From assembly GCA_037178675.1 (NCBI GenBank), contig JAYMGJ010000714.1, positions 1 through 54,954 of the forward strand: DNA of 54,954 nt, in the 5' to 3' direction. Under the pieces are notes generated by a model. It did not search any database. It was given only the letters and a program-made list of their open reading frames with translations, and had not been told where the DNA came from. Source of the DNA: Scleroderma bovista. Taxonomy: Eukaryota > Basidiomycota > Agaricomycetes > Boletales > Sclerodermataceae. Shown one piece after another: positions 33,501 to 44,180 of the stretch. The translations under genes and the position numbers were made by a program. How positions within the stretch are numbered: position 1 is the first letter of the stretch; each line of letters begins with the position of its first letter.

Positions 33501-34603
33501 GAGAACTTACTATGTCGGGGGAAGCCCCTGAGGCGGGGATCCATCTTAACGCTATTGACAAGGATTCTGGAGGGACTGCTGAAAATTCGTGGATTGTCGG
33601 AATTGTCCTTGTGGTACCTTTTACGATTGAAAGAGAGTTCAGAAAAATCATCATCTCAGGGCAAATATTGCAGAAGCACCGAAGTCGAAGCCTCAGGTTC
33701 GTCGGAAGTATTATATGTACAGTAGGTATGCCGAGGCGCGCCACTGCATGCATGTGTGTACGTATACGCCGGACGCCCACAGTCAACTGATTCCTCGGAA
33801 AGATGCCACAGAACTACCAGCACGGGTCACATATCTCAGATTGCCTCATGCCAGTTGATTCCAGAATTCGAACGTCTTATACTGGTACGGGTTCAGCTTC
33901 GCAGGTGCTTGAAACACTGAAAGAGAGCGAGAAAGACATACGTAAGATAGCCTTAAACTATAGATATGGTTGGATATGAATGTACCGAAGTGAGGTTGCC
34001 ACGCTTGTTTTACCCCATTGTTCCTTCATTCCGATCCCACAGGAGGTAAGTAATCCAGCATGCTGCTTAGATAGCTCAGTAACATCATGTATGATATATC
34101 CAAGGCTGTGCGCGTCTTGATCAGTATTAGCAAGACCCGCGGGTATTCTATGTACAACCATCAAGTTCTGTGCCTCCTGATCAAGCTACCAGGTACCTCA
34201 GCTCGCCGTGGAAGTTCTACCGAGTTATCTAGCACTTGTACAGTGATATTGGGGGAAGTTGGCGTTCCATGGAAAGTACCCTGATTCAGTGTTACACATT
34301 GGTCATAGATAAACTGCGTCCCTCAAGAAGGCGACACGACTTCTATGTTGATTACTATACTTTGAGGTATTTTACGATTTCTGTACGCAGATATCTCCTT
34401 TTTAAAATCTAATATCTAGCGTTCGCTTGGGTTCTTTTGGTATCCTCATTTGCATCATACACGCGTCCGTGCGTCGTTCTCTCGGCTCCACTTTGCAAGC
34501 ACAAACGAATCGATAAGTTGATAGTAGAAACAACCCTCGGAAATTCACTAACACCGGCACAACAGCGCTTTCGACCCGCCCCGAAGCAAAAGATGCGACA
34601 GTC
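30579..34603. other. 4-kb gene-poor region
   Basis: No supported gene. A 76-codon plus-strand frame at 31270-31500 starts with a mitochondrial-presequence-like stretch (MTRSLHQTISISRMIGISAS) but has no recognisable domain. The 168-codon frame at 32851-33357 has no motif. A plus-strand frame at 33512-33790 contains GGTAENSWIVGIV, faintly like a sugar-transporter loop, and is too short to call. The first 600 bp is the purine/pyrimidine-skewed promoter of the minus-strand gene before it. Confidence 0.45.
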
Positions 34604-37290
34604 CTACTCGACTGCTTGTACACCGTCGTACACCTTGAGCAGTCCGTACGCATCTTGCCACGTGAGCGAGCCTTGAACGAGTTCGGTTACTACGGCGATA
34701 ACGTCGTCAACCGGGCCGATCAGCTGGTCGGTCGTGTCACGTTCTCTGCCAGAGCACATCAGTATCGGGTATAGTGGAAAGGTGGGATAGAAAGGGGTTT
34801 AAAGCCACAGGTGGTAGTTGGAGAGTAAGTATTAGTATTAGGCGATCGGGGTAGTGGAGAGTTAAATAGGGGTCTACTCACCGGAGAGTCATAGTCCGGT
34901 TTTGAAGCGCTGTGCACACCAACACATCAGTTATCCGTCCTCTTCGCGTTGCAAATACACGAGTCGTGGAGTGGCTTACATGCAAAATCAAGGGTGACTC
35001 CAAATGGCGTGCCGAGTTCGTCGTTTCGTGCATATCGCTTTCCAATTGATGCACTCGAGTCGTCAACGCGAGAGAATATACCGGCTTTGCGGAACTTTGT
35101 GGCTGGAGAAGTGTCATATAAAAAGTATTCGTGAAGAAGGGAAGTGTATCCACGCACAGACTTCCTCGATGAGAGGGTCGAACTCTGCTTTGGCGCTGAG
35201 GGGCACAATAAGCACCTTAGTAGGTGCGACGAGAGCCGGGAGTGAGAGGACCTGTGAAGATAAGCGTAAGATCCTCGAAATTTAGTGGACAGTGCATTGA
35301 TATGTACTCCACGTTCGATGTCTTGCTCTCTGCACCAAAACGAGTGCTCAAGGAGCACATACAGAATCCGGCCGAACCCGAATGAAGGTTCGATGACGTT
35401 CGGGGTATACTCGCGGGCTGATGGGTCCTCTGGTGAGCGTATCGCGGAGGAGGGAAGGAGATTAAACTTACTGGTCTGTTTGAACGTCTTTCGGCTAATC
35501 GAGAGGAGCTGAGGAGTAAGGGTGATGTCCTTGCCATTTGCAGATATCCTCGCCGAGCTGCATGGGAGAATGAATAAATAAAGACGCGTTGCATCGGGAA
35601 ACCAATAGAATTAATTTACCCCTGTGATAATTCATCTTTCAGGCTGACCAGCTCTTCTTCATTCATATTCTCAATGAGGCGTTTCACCAAGTCAGTGTCC
35701 TGGCCGAAGGTCTTGCCAAGCAACTTTTTGTTGAACTCGGGCACCTCCCGCTCCGTTAATATTGGCTCTTTCAATGGCTCTCGGACCACCAAAGGACGGT
35801 TAGTGCGGGCCGAATGGACGGAGAGATCGTAAGCTGCGCGGTCCGCACACCCGACACACTCCGTCCAGCCGTACGAGTTCTCTATCTCAGCATCCCAACA
35901 ATCTGTAGCATAATGGGCCATCTCATTTGCCATGTGTTGCCTAAATCTGAGTCTGCGTGGGTCAATACCAATTTTGAGGAGAAAGAGGTTGATGCGTGCT
36001 AGGAAGTAGCCTAGCGTTTCATTGGCCACGATTCCTTTGTCGACTGCTTCACCAATGGACATCTGAGTTACGTGGGTAGATCCAGATTCCTGCACAGTGC
36101 GGTCCAGTAGGGAAAGGACGACGTGTCGGATCTCGGAGAATCGGACATGATGTTTATCTTGGGGGTCGACGAAGTGCTCTATTTCCCCCATGGTAAACTC
36201 GCGCACCCGAAGGAGACCAGCACGGGGGGAGATCTCGTTTCGGAAAGACTTTCCAATCTGGGCAGAGGCGAATGGGACGCGGGCATTGTTGAACTCAAGC
36301 AAGCGCAAAAAGTTGAGGAAGTGGCCTTGGGCAGTCTCGGGGCGAAGGAACCTGCGATGTACTCGTAAGCATTGAGGGTGATTAAGAAATGGGAATATGA
36401 TAGTTACCCTGGGTGTTGACCAGTGGGGCCGATGCTACTCGCGAACATGAGGTTAAATTGCTGGGGTTCTCCAACCTCGTTGTCCGTGGCTGGATTGCGG
36501 ATGTTGTGCGTCCGACATAGTTGGCCAAGTTCTGAACCAGAATAGTTGTCCAACTGCAAGTTTATACGCAATGTAAGGTTCGATCGTCACGACTAATGAA
36601 GGAGAACACACCCGAGCGAGGATAGTCTCATACTCTTTTACGATTTCATCGGGAAGCTGCACCGCAACACTTTTAATCTTCTTCTTCCTCTTCTTATCCT
36701 CATCCTTCTCCTTCTCTTTATCTGCAGCGTTGCCCCTTGCCTCGCGATCTCCCGCCAATCGTGCTTGGAGGACATTCTTCACGAGATGATCAGCACGGAG
36801 GACGTCGCCTGTCTTGGTGTCCTTGACCATCCAGTCGGCAAATCGCGCGACGTGTCCAGATGTCTCGAACACGGGTGCAGGAGTCATGATAGTTGTATCG
36901 AGCTCGAGCATGTGATCCTCGATGATAAAATGCCGCCGCCATTCGGAGATGATGTTGGCTTGGAGGGAGGATCCTGGTGGACCGTAATCATAAAGACCTG
37001 CTATGCCTGGCGATGGGGTAGTGTATTGGGTAGTCTTGATAATGGCACGATGAAACGGGAAACTCACCTCCGTAGATCTCAAACGCAGGTGCGTAGAAGA
37101 ATCTGCGGTTGAGGAGGGCTTCGAGACGGGTCTTGTCGAATGGATGGGCAGTCCTGGTGACTTTGGACATGGTGTCGGAGTGTGCGAGGCGGACCTTGTC
37201 GAGACTGAAGATAGCTCTTCCTACTATCAGGAATGGTCGAGGTCGAGGATAAGATAATAAACGACGTTGAAAGAGCAGACTAAGTCCCAT
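34604..37290 (-). CDS. GRS1: Glycyl-tRNA synthetase, probable cytosolic and mitochondrial isoforms
   Basis: Class II synthetase that charges tRNA-Gly. From the inner ATG at 37170 there are ten exons: 37170-37068, 37006-36612, 36553-36408, 36351-35620, 35557-35472, 35429-35308, 35251-35158, 35102-34980, 34909-34882 and 34745-34604 (1971 nt, 656 residues). Motifs: AGLYDYGPPGSSLQANI, FLRPETAQGHFLNFLRLLEF, motif 2 (GKSFRNEISPRAGLLRVREF), ENSYGWTECVGCADRAAYDL, motif 3 in NVIEPSFGFGRILY, and the anticodon-binding domain with VDDSSASIGKRYARNDELGT. An in-frame ATG at 37290 adds 40 residues (MGLSLLFQRRLLSYPRPRP and onward) that are Arg-rich and free of acidic residues for the first 30, like a mitochondrial presequence. 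The upstream ATG has T at -3 (weak) and the inner one has A at -3 (strong), which suits leaky scanning. The usual insertion is present as a Lys-rich loop (KEKEKDEDKKRKKKIK). Confidence 0.95.
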
Positions 37291-37575
37291 CAATCGACCG
37301 AGTCTGATTATCTGAACCTAATCCGAGTCAGACACACGAGTCACTACCGACACGGAAAATTTTATCTCTGGCGTCTCGGCGACCGTGTGGCCAACGACAA
37401 GTAGAAATTTAGAGGAAAACTGGTCTGTGGTCTCGGCTGTTCAGCTCCAGTTCGACGTCATCGTCTCCTTTGATGCGACTCCTACAAAGGGCGATGGACC
37501 CTGCCTGCCACAGCTCAGACACGTTTCTCCTTCTACCATCATCCCTGGTCCACCTCCAGCGAGACTTCCAAGATA
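37291..37575. promoter_or_regulatory. Bidirectional promoter between GRS1 and the DUF4112 gene
   Basis: Only 285 bp separate the two divergent start codons (405 bp from the inner GRS1 ATG), so the genes must share promoter sequence. No clear TATA box is seen, as expected for housekeeping genes. The right half is C/T-rich on the plus strand. Confidence 0.6.
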
Positions 37576-38380
37576 ATGGCAACGTCGTTCATGCAAAAAA
37601 CCGGCATCAAGCTGTTCGCCAAGCACATTGAGCAGTATACCCCTCAAGACCCAATGTACGAAGAGTACGCGGACGAACGGGGGAGGAAGAAACGCAGAAA
37701 GGTACGTCTGGTCACTACACTGCCTACTCTGCTCACTCACGTCTTTAAAGCGTGCAGTCCCCCCTGGACTATCCCAGCGGGATGCCAAGATCTTGAAATC
37801 CGTCCAACGTCGGGCGCACTATCTGGACAAAAGCTTCTCCCTCTGCGGCCTTCATTTCGGGTGGACAGTTCTGATTGGGTTGATCCCCGGAATCGGCGAC
37901 TTCGCTGACTTCCTCCTTTCTTACTACCTCGTCTTGCGCAAGGCCCGACAAGCGGAACTCCCAGCATGGCTAGTAAGGCGGATGCTATTGAACTGCATTG
38001 TTTCGGCTGTAGGCGGGGTCGTTCCTGTCGTGGGAGACGTTGTTATTGGTATTTTCAAGGCCAATTCAAGGAATGCAGTTCTGTTGGAAGAGTTTTTGAG
38101 GATTAGAGGCGAGGAGTATCTGAGGATGCGGGCGGAGCCACAGGAAGGGAAGGGCGCGGGAGCCAGTGGGCAGAAGGCAATGTCGAAGAAGGATGTGGCT
38201 CAGGTGAAGCCGGGGGCAGGGATGGAGACACCAGCTGGCAAACCATCGACTTCAACTGCGACAACAGCAGCGAACCCTTCATCCTCCTTCCATCCTCTTG
38301 GTGGCAGCAAGAAGCAGAAGGCGAAAGAAGAGAAGGGGAGATTTATCGAAAATATACCCGACTCTATGGCGAAGAAGTAA
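37576..38380 (+). CDS. DUF4112 membrane protein
   Basis: Exons 37576-37701 and 37751-38380 give 251 residues. The DUF4112 core runs from about 60 to 160: RAHYLDKSFSLCGLHFGWTV, LIGLIPGIGDFADFLLSYYL, RMLLNCIVSAVGGVVPVVGD, VVIGIFKANSRNAVLLEEFL. The two repeated GL(I/V)P-x-GD motifs are typical of this bacterial and fungal family and lie in short hydrophobic segments, so membrane association is likely. The function of the family is unknown. The N-terminus is hydrophilic and basic (GRKKRRK), and the C-terminal 85 residues are Lys/Ser/Ala-rich and probably disordered, as in other fungal members. The start has a purine at -3, and the intron (49 nt) follows the RRK. Confidence 0.9.
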
Positions 38381-39529
38381 GGATGTGTAGACGCGAGTTG
38401 GCGAGTGTTTTATGACATTGTTACCGGACGGACTAATCGTCTTTGCTTGCAGTATGGATGTACTAACCCATGTGCATTGTTGTAGTCTAGTGTTTCTTCA
38501 ATACCCTGGATTCTGGTTATACACGTTGACCACCTTCGAATGTTGAATTGGTTCATACTAATGATAGTATCCTTACAGTGTCTCGATATACTCAGGTAAG
38601 TAGGGACATGAATCCATCGAGAGGTTGCTGCCTCTCAACCTCGTCTTCCATAGGCAGATCAAAGACTCCTAAGTAGAAAGAGTTCTTTCTCGACTATGGT
38701 GTCATCCATCGGTGCATGTCTTGTTGGATGAGCTCTTTTGTGCCTAGACAAAATCGAACTCGTTTTTGTAATTTCGGATACGTAGCGCTTTAGGTGAGTA
38801 CATGCCATCTCTAAAACATATAAGCAGCCTTAGCCGCTGGAAATGTCCACCGCGTCATGTGCAACCGAAATCGTTCTTGTATCGTTTGCGCTTTTGTTGA
38901 CAGAGCTCACATGCATGATAGGCCGTTCATCCGTCGTCAGTCTTGAGGCATCCACCTTTCCTGCTTTTCGACCAACATGGGCCAACTTTTGCACGTATCA
39001 GGGCACATTGTTGGAGTTCACCAAAGCGAGCTGTATGTCTACTCTGACATACTGGAAGCACGACGCTGTCGTGCCTATCATGCAAGACGATCCTATCGAT
39101 GTATTAATTTTGGCGGCGAGCCTGCAGCCGCAGATGATAGCATTTATTATCTCCGTTCGCCAGTTGTGGTTGTTCCACTGCATGTTTGGAGTGGGAACGG
39201 TGGAGTGTCCGTTGTAGTCGTCATGGTGGTGGTCATCTGCGTGGGCGCTGCTGCACGGCCAGTGAGAATGATGGAGTGACCGTCATAGTTGTTATGTCGA
39301 GGTGGTTGTCGGCATCATTGGTGGTCATGCCAAGGTGTTGGTGGCCGTCAGTGCTGACTGAGTGATGGCAACAGGGTCCTCTGAGAGTCTGAGAAGCTAG
39401 AGCGATGCGATGAGCGTCAACTATGTATACCCGCTGGTGACGTTGCTGACTTTTCGTTCGGCAGTGACTGTGGAAGCAAGTGTATATCAATCTCATGTAT
39501 CCCTAAATCAACGATGAAGGGCTGACAGG
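38381..39529. other. Intergenic, no recognised gene
   Basis: A 124-codon plus-strand frame at 38843-39217 begins with a hydrophobic stretch (EIVLVSFALLLTELTCMIG) but has no family signature and no clear continuation. The stretch at 39220-39380 is rich in GGT/GTGG repeats. Confidence 0.4.
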
Positions 39530-39836
39530 CATCCACACTCCATGGCTGACGGCCCATCGGGCATTGCTGTTTGGACGCAGCGGTGCCTAGCCACCATCTG
39601 AAATATGTAGTAGCTGCACTCTCCCCTGACTGCAAAGCACAAGTGATACATCGTTGATGGGTGCAAAGGAAACGAGCATGTACACAGCGCCCAGGCATCT
39701 TGCACGATGGGAAGCAGCCTTCGTACGGCACCCGACAGATCCCACACACATCGAGCTCGTCAGCATCAGGGTCATCGGTGCCGCCGTGTTCCGGCGTCAT
39801 TGGGCAACTGCTAGGTTTGATCATGTGGGCTCTCAA
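39530..39836 (-). pseudogene. APC11 RING-H2 subunit, broken copy
   Basis: APC11 is the catalytic RING-H2 subunit of the anaphase-promoting complex. Here the minus strand keeps AVAQ followed by TGA in place of the conserved Trp codon, then TDDPDADELDVCGICRVPYE, then GCFPSCKMPG. A roughly 60-nt intron-like stretch ending TTTGCAG follows, and after it GECSYYIFQM. A deletion with frameshift then leads into WLGTAASKQQCPMGRQPW. The segment that should contain DDCPLIW and the central zinc-ligand His and Cys residues is missing or scrambled, so no zinc-binding RING can form. It keeps an intron remnant, which suggests a DNA-level copy. The intact APC11 gene must be elsewhere. A 139-codon chance frame runs through it. 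Confidence 0.78.
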
Positions 39837-39972
39837 ATCAGGGGTTCGAAAGTCCAGCCTCTCTGAGAGTGGGGTTCATGACTAGGACATATTCTGTTTC
39901 TCGGACTAGTCAAAACTGATGAGAGCCTGTATCGATTCCACATTCATGTTTATACCATACTATTACTATGTA

Positions 39973-42071
39973 TTACAGTTCTGTCACAACTGTTTCCGCT
40001 ACCCACTCCAGTGATTCCGGATCCATCATCACAACGGGCAGCTTGAGTTGACCAAGACCAACCTTCTTGCTTTCACCCCGCCAACGGCGAAATTCTGTGA
40101 AAGCTCCTGGTCTAACAATTCGTATCGTCGGTAGACGTAGCTGACCCTGATCGAATTCACTCTGGAGCTGAGAGTTCGTCGCAACAAGTGCTTCAAAGGC
40201 TTTCTGCCTGGAGAGATGGGAATTGGGCCCTAAAAAATATAGGCATCACATGTCGGAACACGACGATGTTGCGCTCATACCTAAGGGGCCAGATACTTCA
40301 AAGAAAAAGCACACCGTCGCAGGCAGTTCACGCCGATCGATGGTGGCGGTAAACTCGTCCACCTCCAAGATGTCCTTGCTACTAATTGCTCTCACCACAC
40401 TCAGGAGATCCGCTTCTGTGACTGAACCACATGGGAGTTGGATCTCTGAGCTGTGTGCGTTCATGGACAAGAAAGAAGTCAGTCAGTTGAACAAAGGACA
40501 AGTCTGGGCTACTAACCCCGTCCGTGCAGAGTGCCTAAACACTGGCGACCCGTTGCGCGGGTCAAAACCCATGAATTCGACCATATCGTCTATCAGATAC
40601 CTCCAAAGCCCATCTCTGGAAGTATATACAGGTTGGTACTGCTTTCCCAACTGGAGATCCCACTGTAACAAAAATGTGAGTTAAACAAATGGCTTCCTGA
40701 GAACAAAAAAGATCCTTGCTAAATGTGTGGGGTAGAATAGAGATACATACTGCCTGAACTATGTGAGCGTGGGTCCGCTCGCCTGTTATGCTGAGGAATT
40801 CGACTACATCTTTGGATTCGAAGGAAAAGGTATCGATGTCCCCAAAGTTCAGGGCCTCGCCTTGGAGGCCTTCGGTGGATACATATCCTGGGTTGTGGAT
40901 GGTGATATTGGGTCCAAGCAACGTCCTTGCCTAAACACGATGAGCCTTATACCACTGAGTCTCTACACAGAAACCCTTACCTTAGGCAGGCCGATGGAAA
41001 ACCTCCCACTGCAAATGCATACAAGGGCACTCAGTTTTGGCCAAGCGCGCTGGGCCCATGAAGGACAAGAGAAGGGAGGCCCTATGTTCTGAAGTTCTTC
41101 CGCCCGCTGTGGGTCTGCATACAGATGAATCTGCTATCGTCAGACATTACGTTTCGACATTGGCTAGCCTATAGCTCACCTGCAAGTAGCTACGAATGTG
41201 ATCTATGTGCTCGATATCTGGAATAGTTCCATTTCGGATGCAGGTTATAAGTAGATCCCATTCCTCTTGCATACGATAGATCATATCCATGAAGAGGGGT
41301 ACAAATATGGTACGGATTTGTTCCACGTTCGAGTCCGCGAGGGCGAAGAGTGCATGAATCAACAGGAAAGACCGAGGGTTGGTGATTAGGCTAGTTGCCC
41401 ATGGCGCAGTATGGCCTGGAACTAAACAAGCAGCTCGCAGAGGCTGATCATTCTTGAACGATAGGACACGTACCCCTTAACGTCATACGGGTATCATCTG
41501 TCTCGGGGGACCAGTTCATGGTTGTGCGAGAACGCGCAGGAAAAGAAGGAGCTATAGGAACCTTGTGCACAATCTCCCCCGACTGTGATACGAGTTCCAC
41601 GAATTTTCTGTGCCCAAGATAGCAGATGGACACAATCGAGCCCGCTGCATCGATGTTTTCAGTGATATGTCGGCTCTGTAAAGACTGGTAATATCTCGGA
41701 AAATACTTCCGTGGGCTGCCTGAGGTGGAGCTGGAGAAGCAGAAAAAGCGAGGAAGACCTGGTGCAAGCAGGTTTTCAGCTTCGGACAGGTTGCATGGGT
41801 GCTCTATGAACTTGGTTATCAACGGAGAGTACGAGTCGTAGCGTGTGGGAGGGACTAAGTGACGGAAATCAAATAGGACGGCTGTGTCATTTTGCACGTC
41901 TTTGTCTGCAATAGCCAGGCGGAAATCTGCAAGGGCAGAAGACGACGTGGCAAAGCGAGTGTTAATATTGGCGCCTATAATACTTTGCAAACGCTTGTTG
42001 GTGTCCCCTTGCAGAACTGCCCTGAGGTCTGAAGACAAAGAAGTAACAGGGTGAATCTTTGGGATATCCAT
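39973..42071 (-). CDS. GH3 family acyl-acid amide synthetase-like protein
   Basis: Exons 42071-41474, 41421-41180, 41130-40981, 40930-40751, 40662-40517, 40450-40281 and 40229-39973 total 1743 nt and give 580 residues, the usual GH3 length. Plant GH3 enzymes adenylate acyl acids such as auxin or jasmonate and conjugate them to amino acids. Fungal members exist but their substrates are unknown. Visible marks are the N-terminal nucleotide loop FFCFSSSTSGSPRKYFPRYY, the middle domain (NPRSFLLIHALFALADSNVE, FVPLFMDMIYRMQEEWD), GYVSTEGLQGEALNFGDID, YQPVYTSRDGLWRYLIDDMV and EFMGFDP. The C-terminal cap has RIVRPGAFTEFRRWRGESKK and LGQLKLPVVM. The ATG at 42071 is the first in frame. A ligand cannot be assigned. 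Confidence 0.88.
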
Positions 42072-42755
42072 TAGTAATTTCAAAACTGGAGATCTGACTG
42101 GGGTTTATAAGTTCTGCTCGAAGACCTGTTCGCTTCCTATTCTGCTTGATTGATTCAAGACCTGTTCGCTTCCCGGTTTCAGTGGCAAAAACTTACGGTA
42201 CGTGAGTTGATGTTCTAAGTAGATGGTCCGTGGGGGACCGAAGTTTATCTGCAAAGGCTACACGGCCAATTCATCGATTTATTTATTGCCCTTGACAGAT
42301 GTGGAAAAGCGTAAAGTACCCTTCAGTCGTAGGAGGCAACCTTGGCAACCGTACCAGAGGTCCGCTGCACGGTATGAATCCGAATAAGTCGGTATGCTCA
42401 ACATGAAAAGTTGTGCCATATCCGAATCGAAGAAGAATGCTAACGGAACTGACAGCGAGAACTTTGGTGGCGTTTCCGTAAGTCCAGCCTAAGGGAGCAT
42501 TACCTCGCGGCAAAACTAGATTGAATCATCTTGTTCAACAACTGGAAACGAGAAAGACAATGCCGTCGGACGGTCGGAGACGACAAGCACATTGTTTACG
42601 GAAAAGGAACTAATCTACAACTTTATTGTTTGTGATAGAAAACTCGCTGGCAGTCTATGAACGAATGTCAAGGATGATAGAACCACCCCACACACAGGTA
42701 GTACGATGGATCTGACTAGATGGCTCCAAAGTCTACTACGGATTCCACGGATTTC
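42072..42755. other. GH3 promoter and asparaginase 3' flank
   Basis: No gene seen. A 76-codon minus-strand frame at 42283-42513 has no motif. An imperfect direct repeat, GACCTGTTCGCTTCC, occurs at 42122-42136 and 42160-42174 within the GH3 promoter. Confidence 0.5.
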
Positions 42756-44180
42756 CTACAGCTGAGACAATTCCTCGTCAAAGAATATCCCAGTCAATGG
42801 TGTGCCATCATCACGGATGACTCCGCGATGCATGCCGCTATAGTAGTTGGGTCCGAGGTGCATTGACACTGTCTCCAATGTCAGTGCTCGTGTATTTCTC
42901 ACTCAACATCATACACACCGTTCCCCTTCCTGTCAAGTGCAATGACACCACCACACCCCTCAGCCTTCGTTATGTCAGCGAGAACCTTCCGAATGGCCTT
43001 GTCCAGGGGTTCTCTCAGGAACTGCATGCGACGTGCGATTGTTGAAGCGGTGTTCTGCCGAATGAAATACTGAAATAACAACAACGCAGTATTAATGATC
43101 TGCCCTCAATAAAATGGCGATATCACATACATCACCGTCACCAGTTGCTGAAATGCCAACACCTTGAATACTGCTCTTCTTCTTGAGCAGACCACGGATC
43201 TTTCCGAACAAGCCCCGCGTCTGCTTCCATTCCTCTGCCCAAAGCCCACAACCCATGGTGGCCGTGTCGCCTATACGACCAGGAAGCTTATTCGTGCGGC
43301 CACCTGTAGAAGTGAGGGAAGCTACGCAACCTCGAATGTCAAGTGCGACAGCACCGACTGTACCCAACGACATGAAATCAGGGTCCATTTTCTCTGCCTC
43401 TTCCTTATATCCGGGGTCCGAGTCTAAGGATTTGCGTCCATCCCAACGTGCATCAGGTTCTGAGGAAATTCCAATAGGCTGCTCAGGTAAGCCAAGTCCC
43501 TTGCGATGCGAATTCCACTTTGCTTCGGTCCAGAAATAGGATGAATCAACAGTAGGTATCCCCAAAGCCTCCGAACCGATATCTTCTGCTGTTGCGCCAG
43601 TAATCTTTGGGTGAGGGACGAGGTCTGGATTGAGATAAATGGCACGGGCAAGTTGAGAAGGGTTGCGGGTGGACGTGAGGAGGGCAAGAGAGGTTCCTCG
43701 GCGGGCTGCAGGAATGGTTGGATGAGTCGAGGGGGGCTTTGACAGCATAATGGACGCCTCCAGTTCATTCTAGGGCGAGTGTTCAGTATGTACATATAAC
43801 AGGCATAGATTGCTCGCCATACCTTGCCACGCGCGTTGAAAACTGCACCTTTTCCTGCATTAAACAGGGGACAGTCTAAGGGATAAACATGAGCCAAAAA
43901 ACATCCCAGCATGAAGACGAAACCTACCCTCAAGGACAGAAATAGCTGCCACGACCGCGTCCATGGCTTCACCCCCATCCTTTAGTACCTCATAGCCAGC
44001 CTTGAGAGCTTCGTCGAGGGCAGACCTGTACGACACTTGCTTTTCTAGTGTCATACCTTCCCGAGTCAGCCTGGTAGCGCCTCCATGGATCACGAGCACG
44101 AATCCGTTGTCAGCCTTGGACACGCGTCGATTCCAGCGACGAAAGGCACTGCTCCGAGCTCCCAATTCCTTTGAACCCAT
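42756..44180 (-). CDS. Isoaspartyl peptidase / L-asparaginase, Ntn-hydrolase (type 2)
   Basis: Exons 44180-43928, 43875-43823, 43769-43131, 43069-42917 and 42872-42756 total 1215 nt and give 404 residues. The precursor would cut itself before Thr239 in FMSLGTVGAVALD to make alpha and beta chains with the Thr as nucleophile. Substrates in this family are beta-aspartyl dipeptides, asparagine or glycosyl-asparagine. Other marks are FVLVIHGGATRL, DGGEAMDAVVAAISVLED, LFNAGKGAVFNARGK, and in the beta chain LTSTGGRTNKLPGRIGDTAT and MGCGLWA. The linker before Thr is about 80 residues longer than in plant or human enzymes, as in other fungal members. The last donor, GT at 42916, joined to an acceptor at 42873 was chosen because it keeps the frame into YSGMHRGVIRDDG. 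No signal peptide, so cytosolic. Confidence 0.92.

Noticed and set aside
33512..33790. Frame with GGTAENSWIVGIV, similar to a loop in MFS sugar transporters
   Set aside because: The similarity is one short stretch with no neighbouring transporter motifs.
37188..37230. A possible tiny intron (GTAGGAAGAG to CTTCAG) in the GRS1 5' extension
   Set aside because: At about 20 nt it is too short to be spliced; reading through keeps the presequence frame open.
39831..39860. GGGGTTCGAAAGTCC resembling a tRNA T-arm
   Set aside because: No matching acceptor stem, D-arm or anticodon arm can be folded around it.
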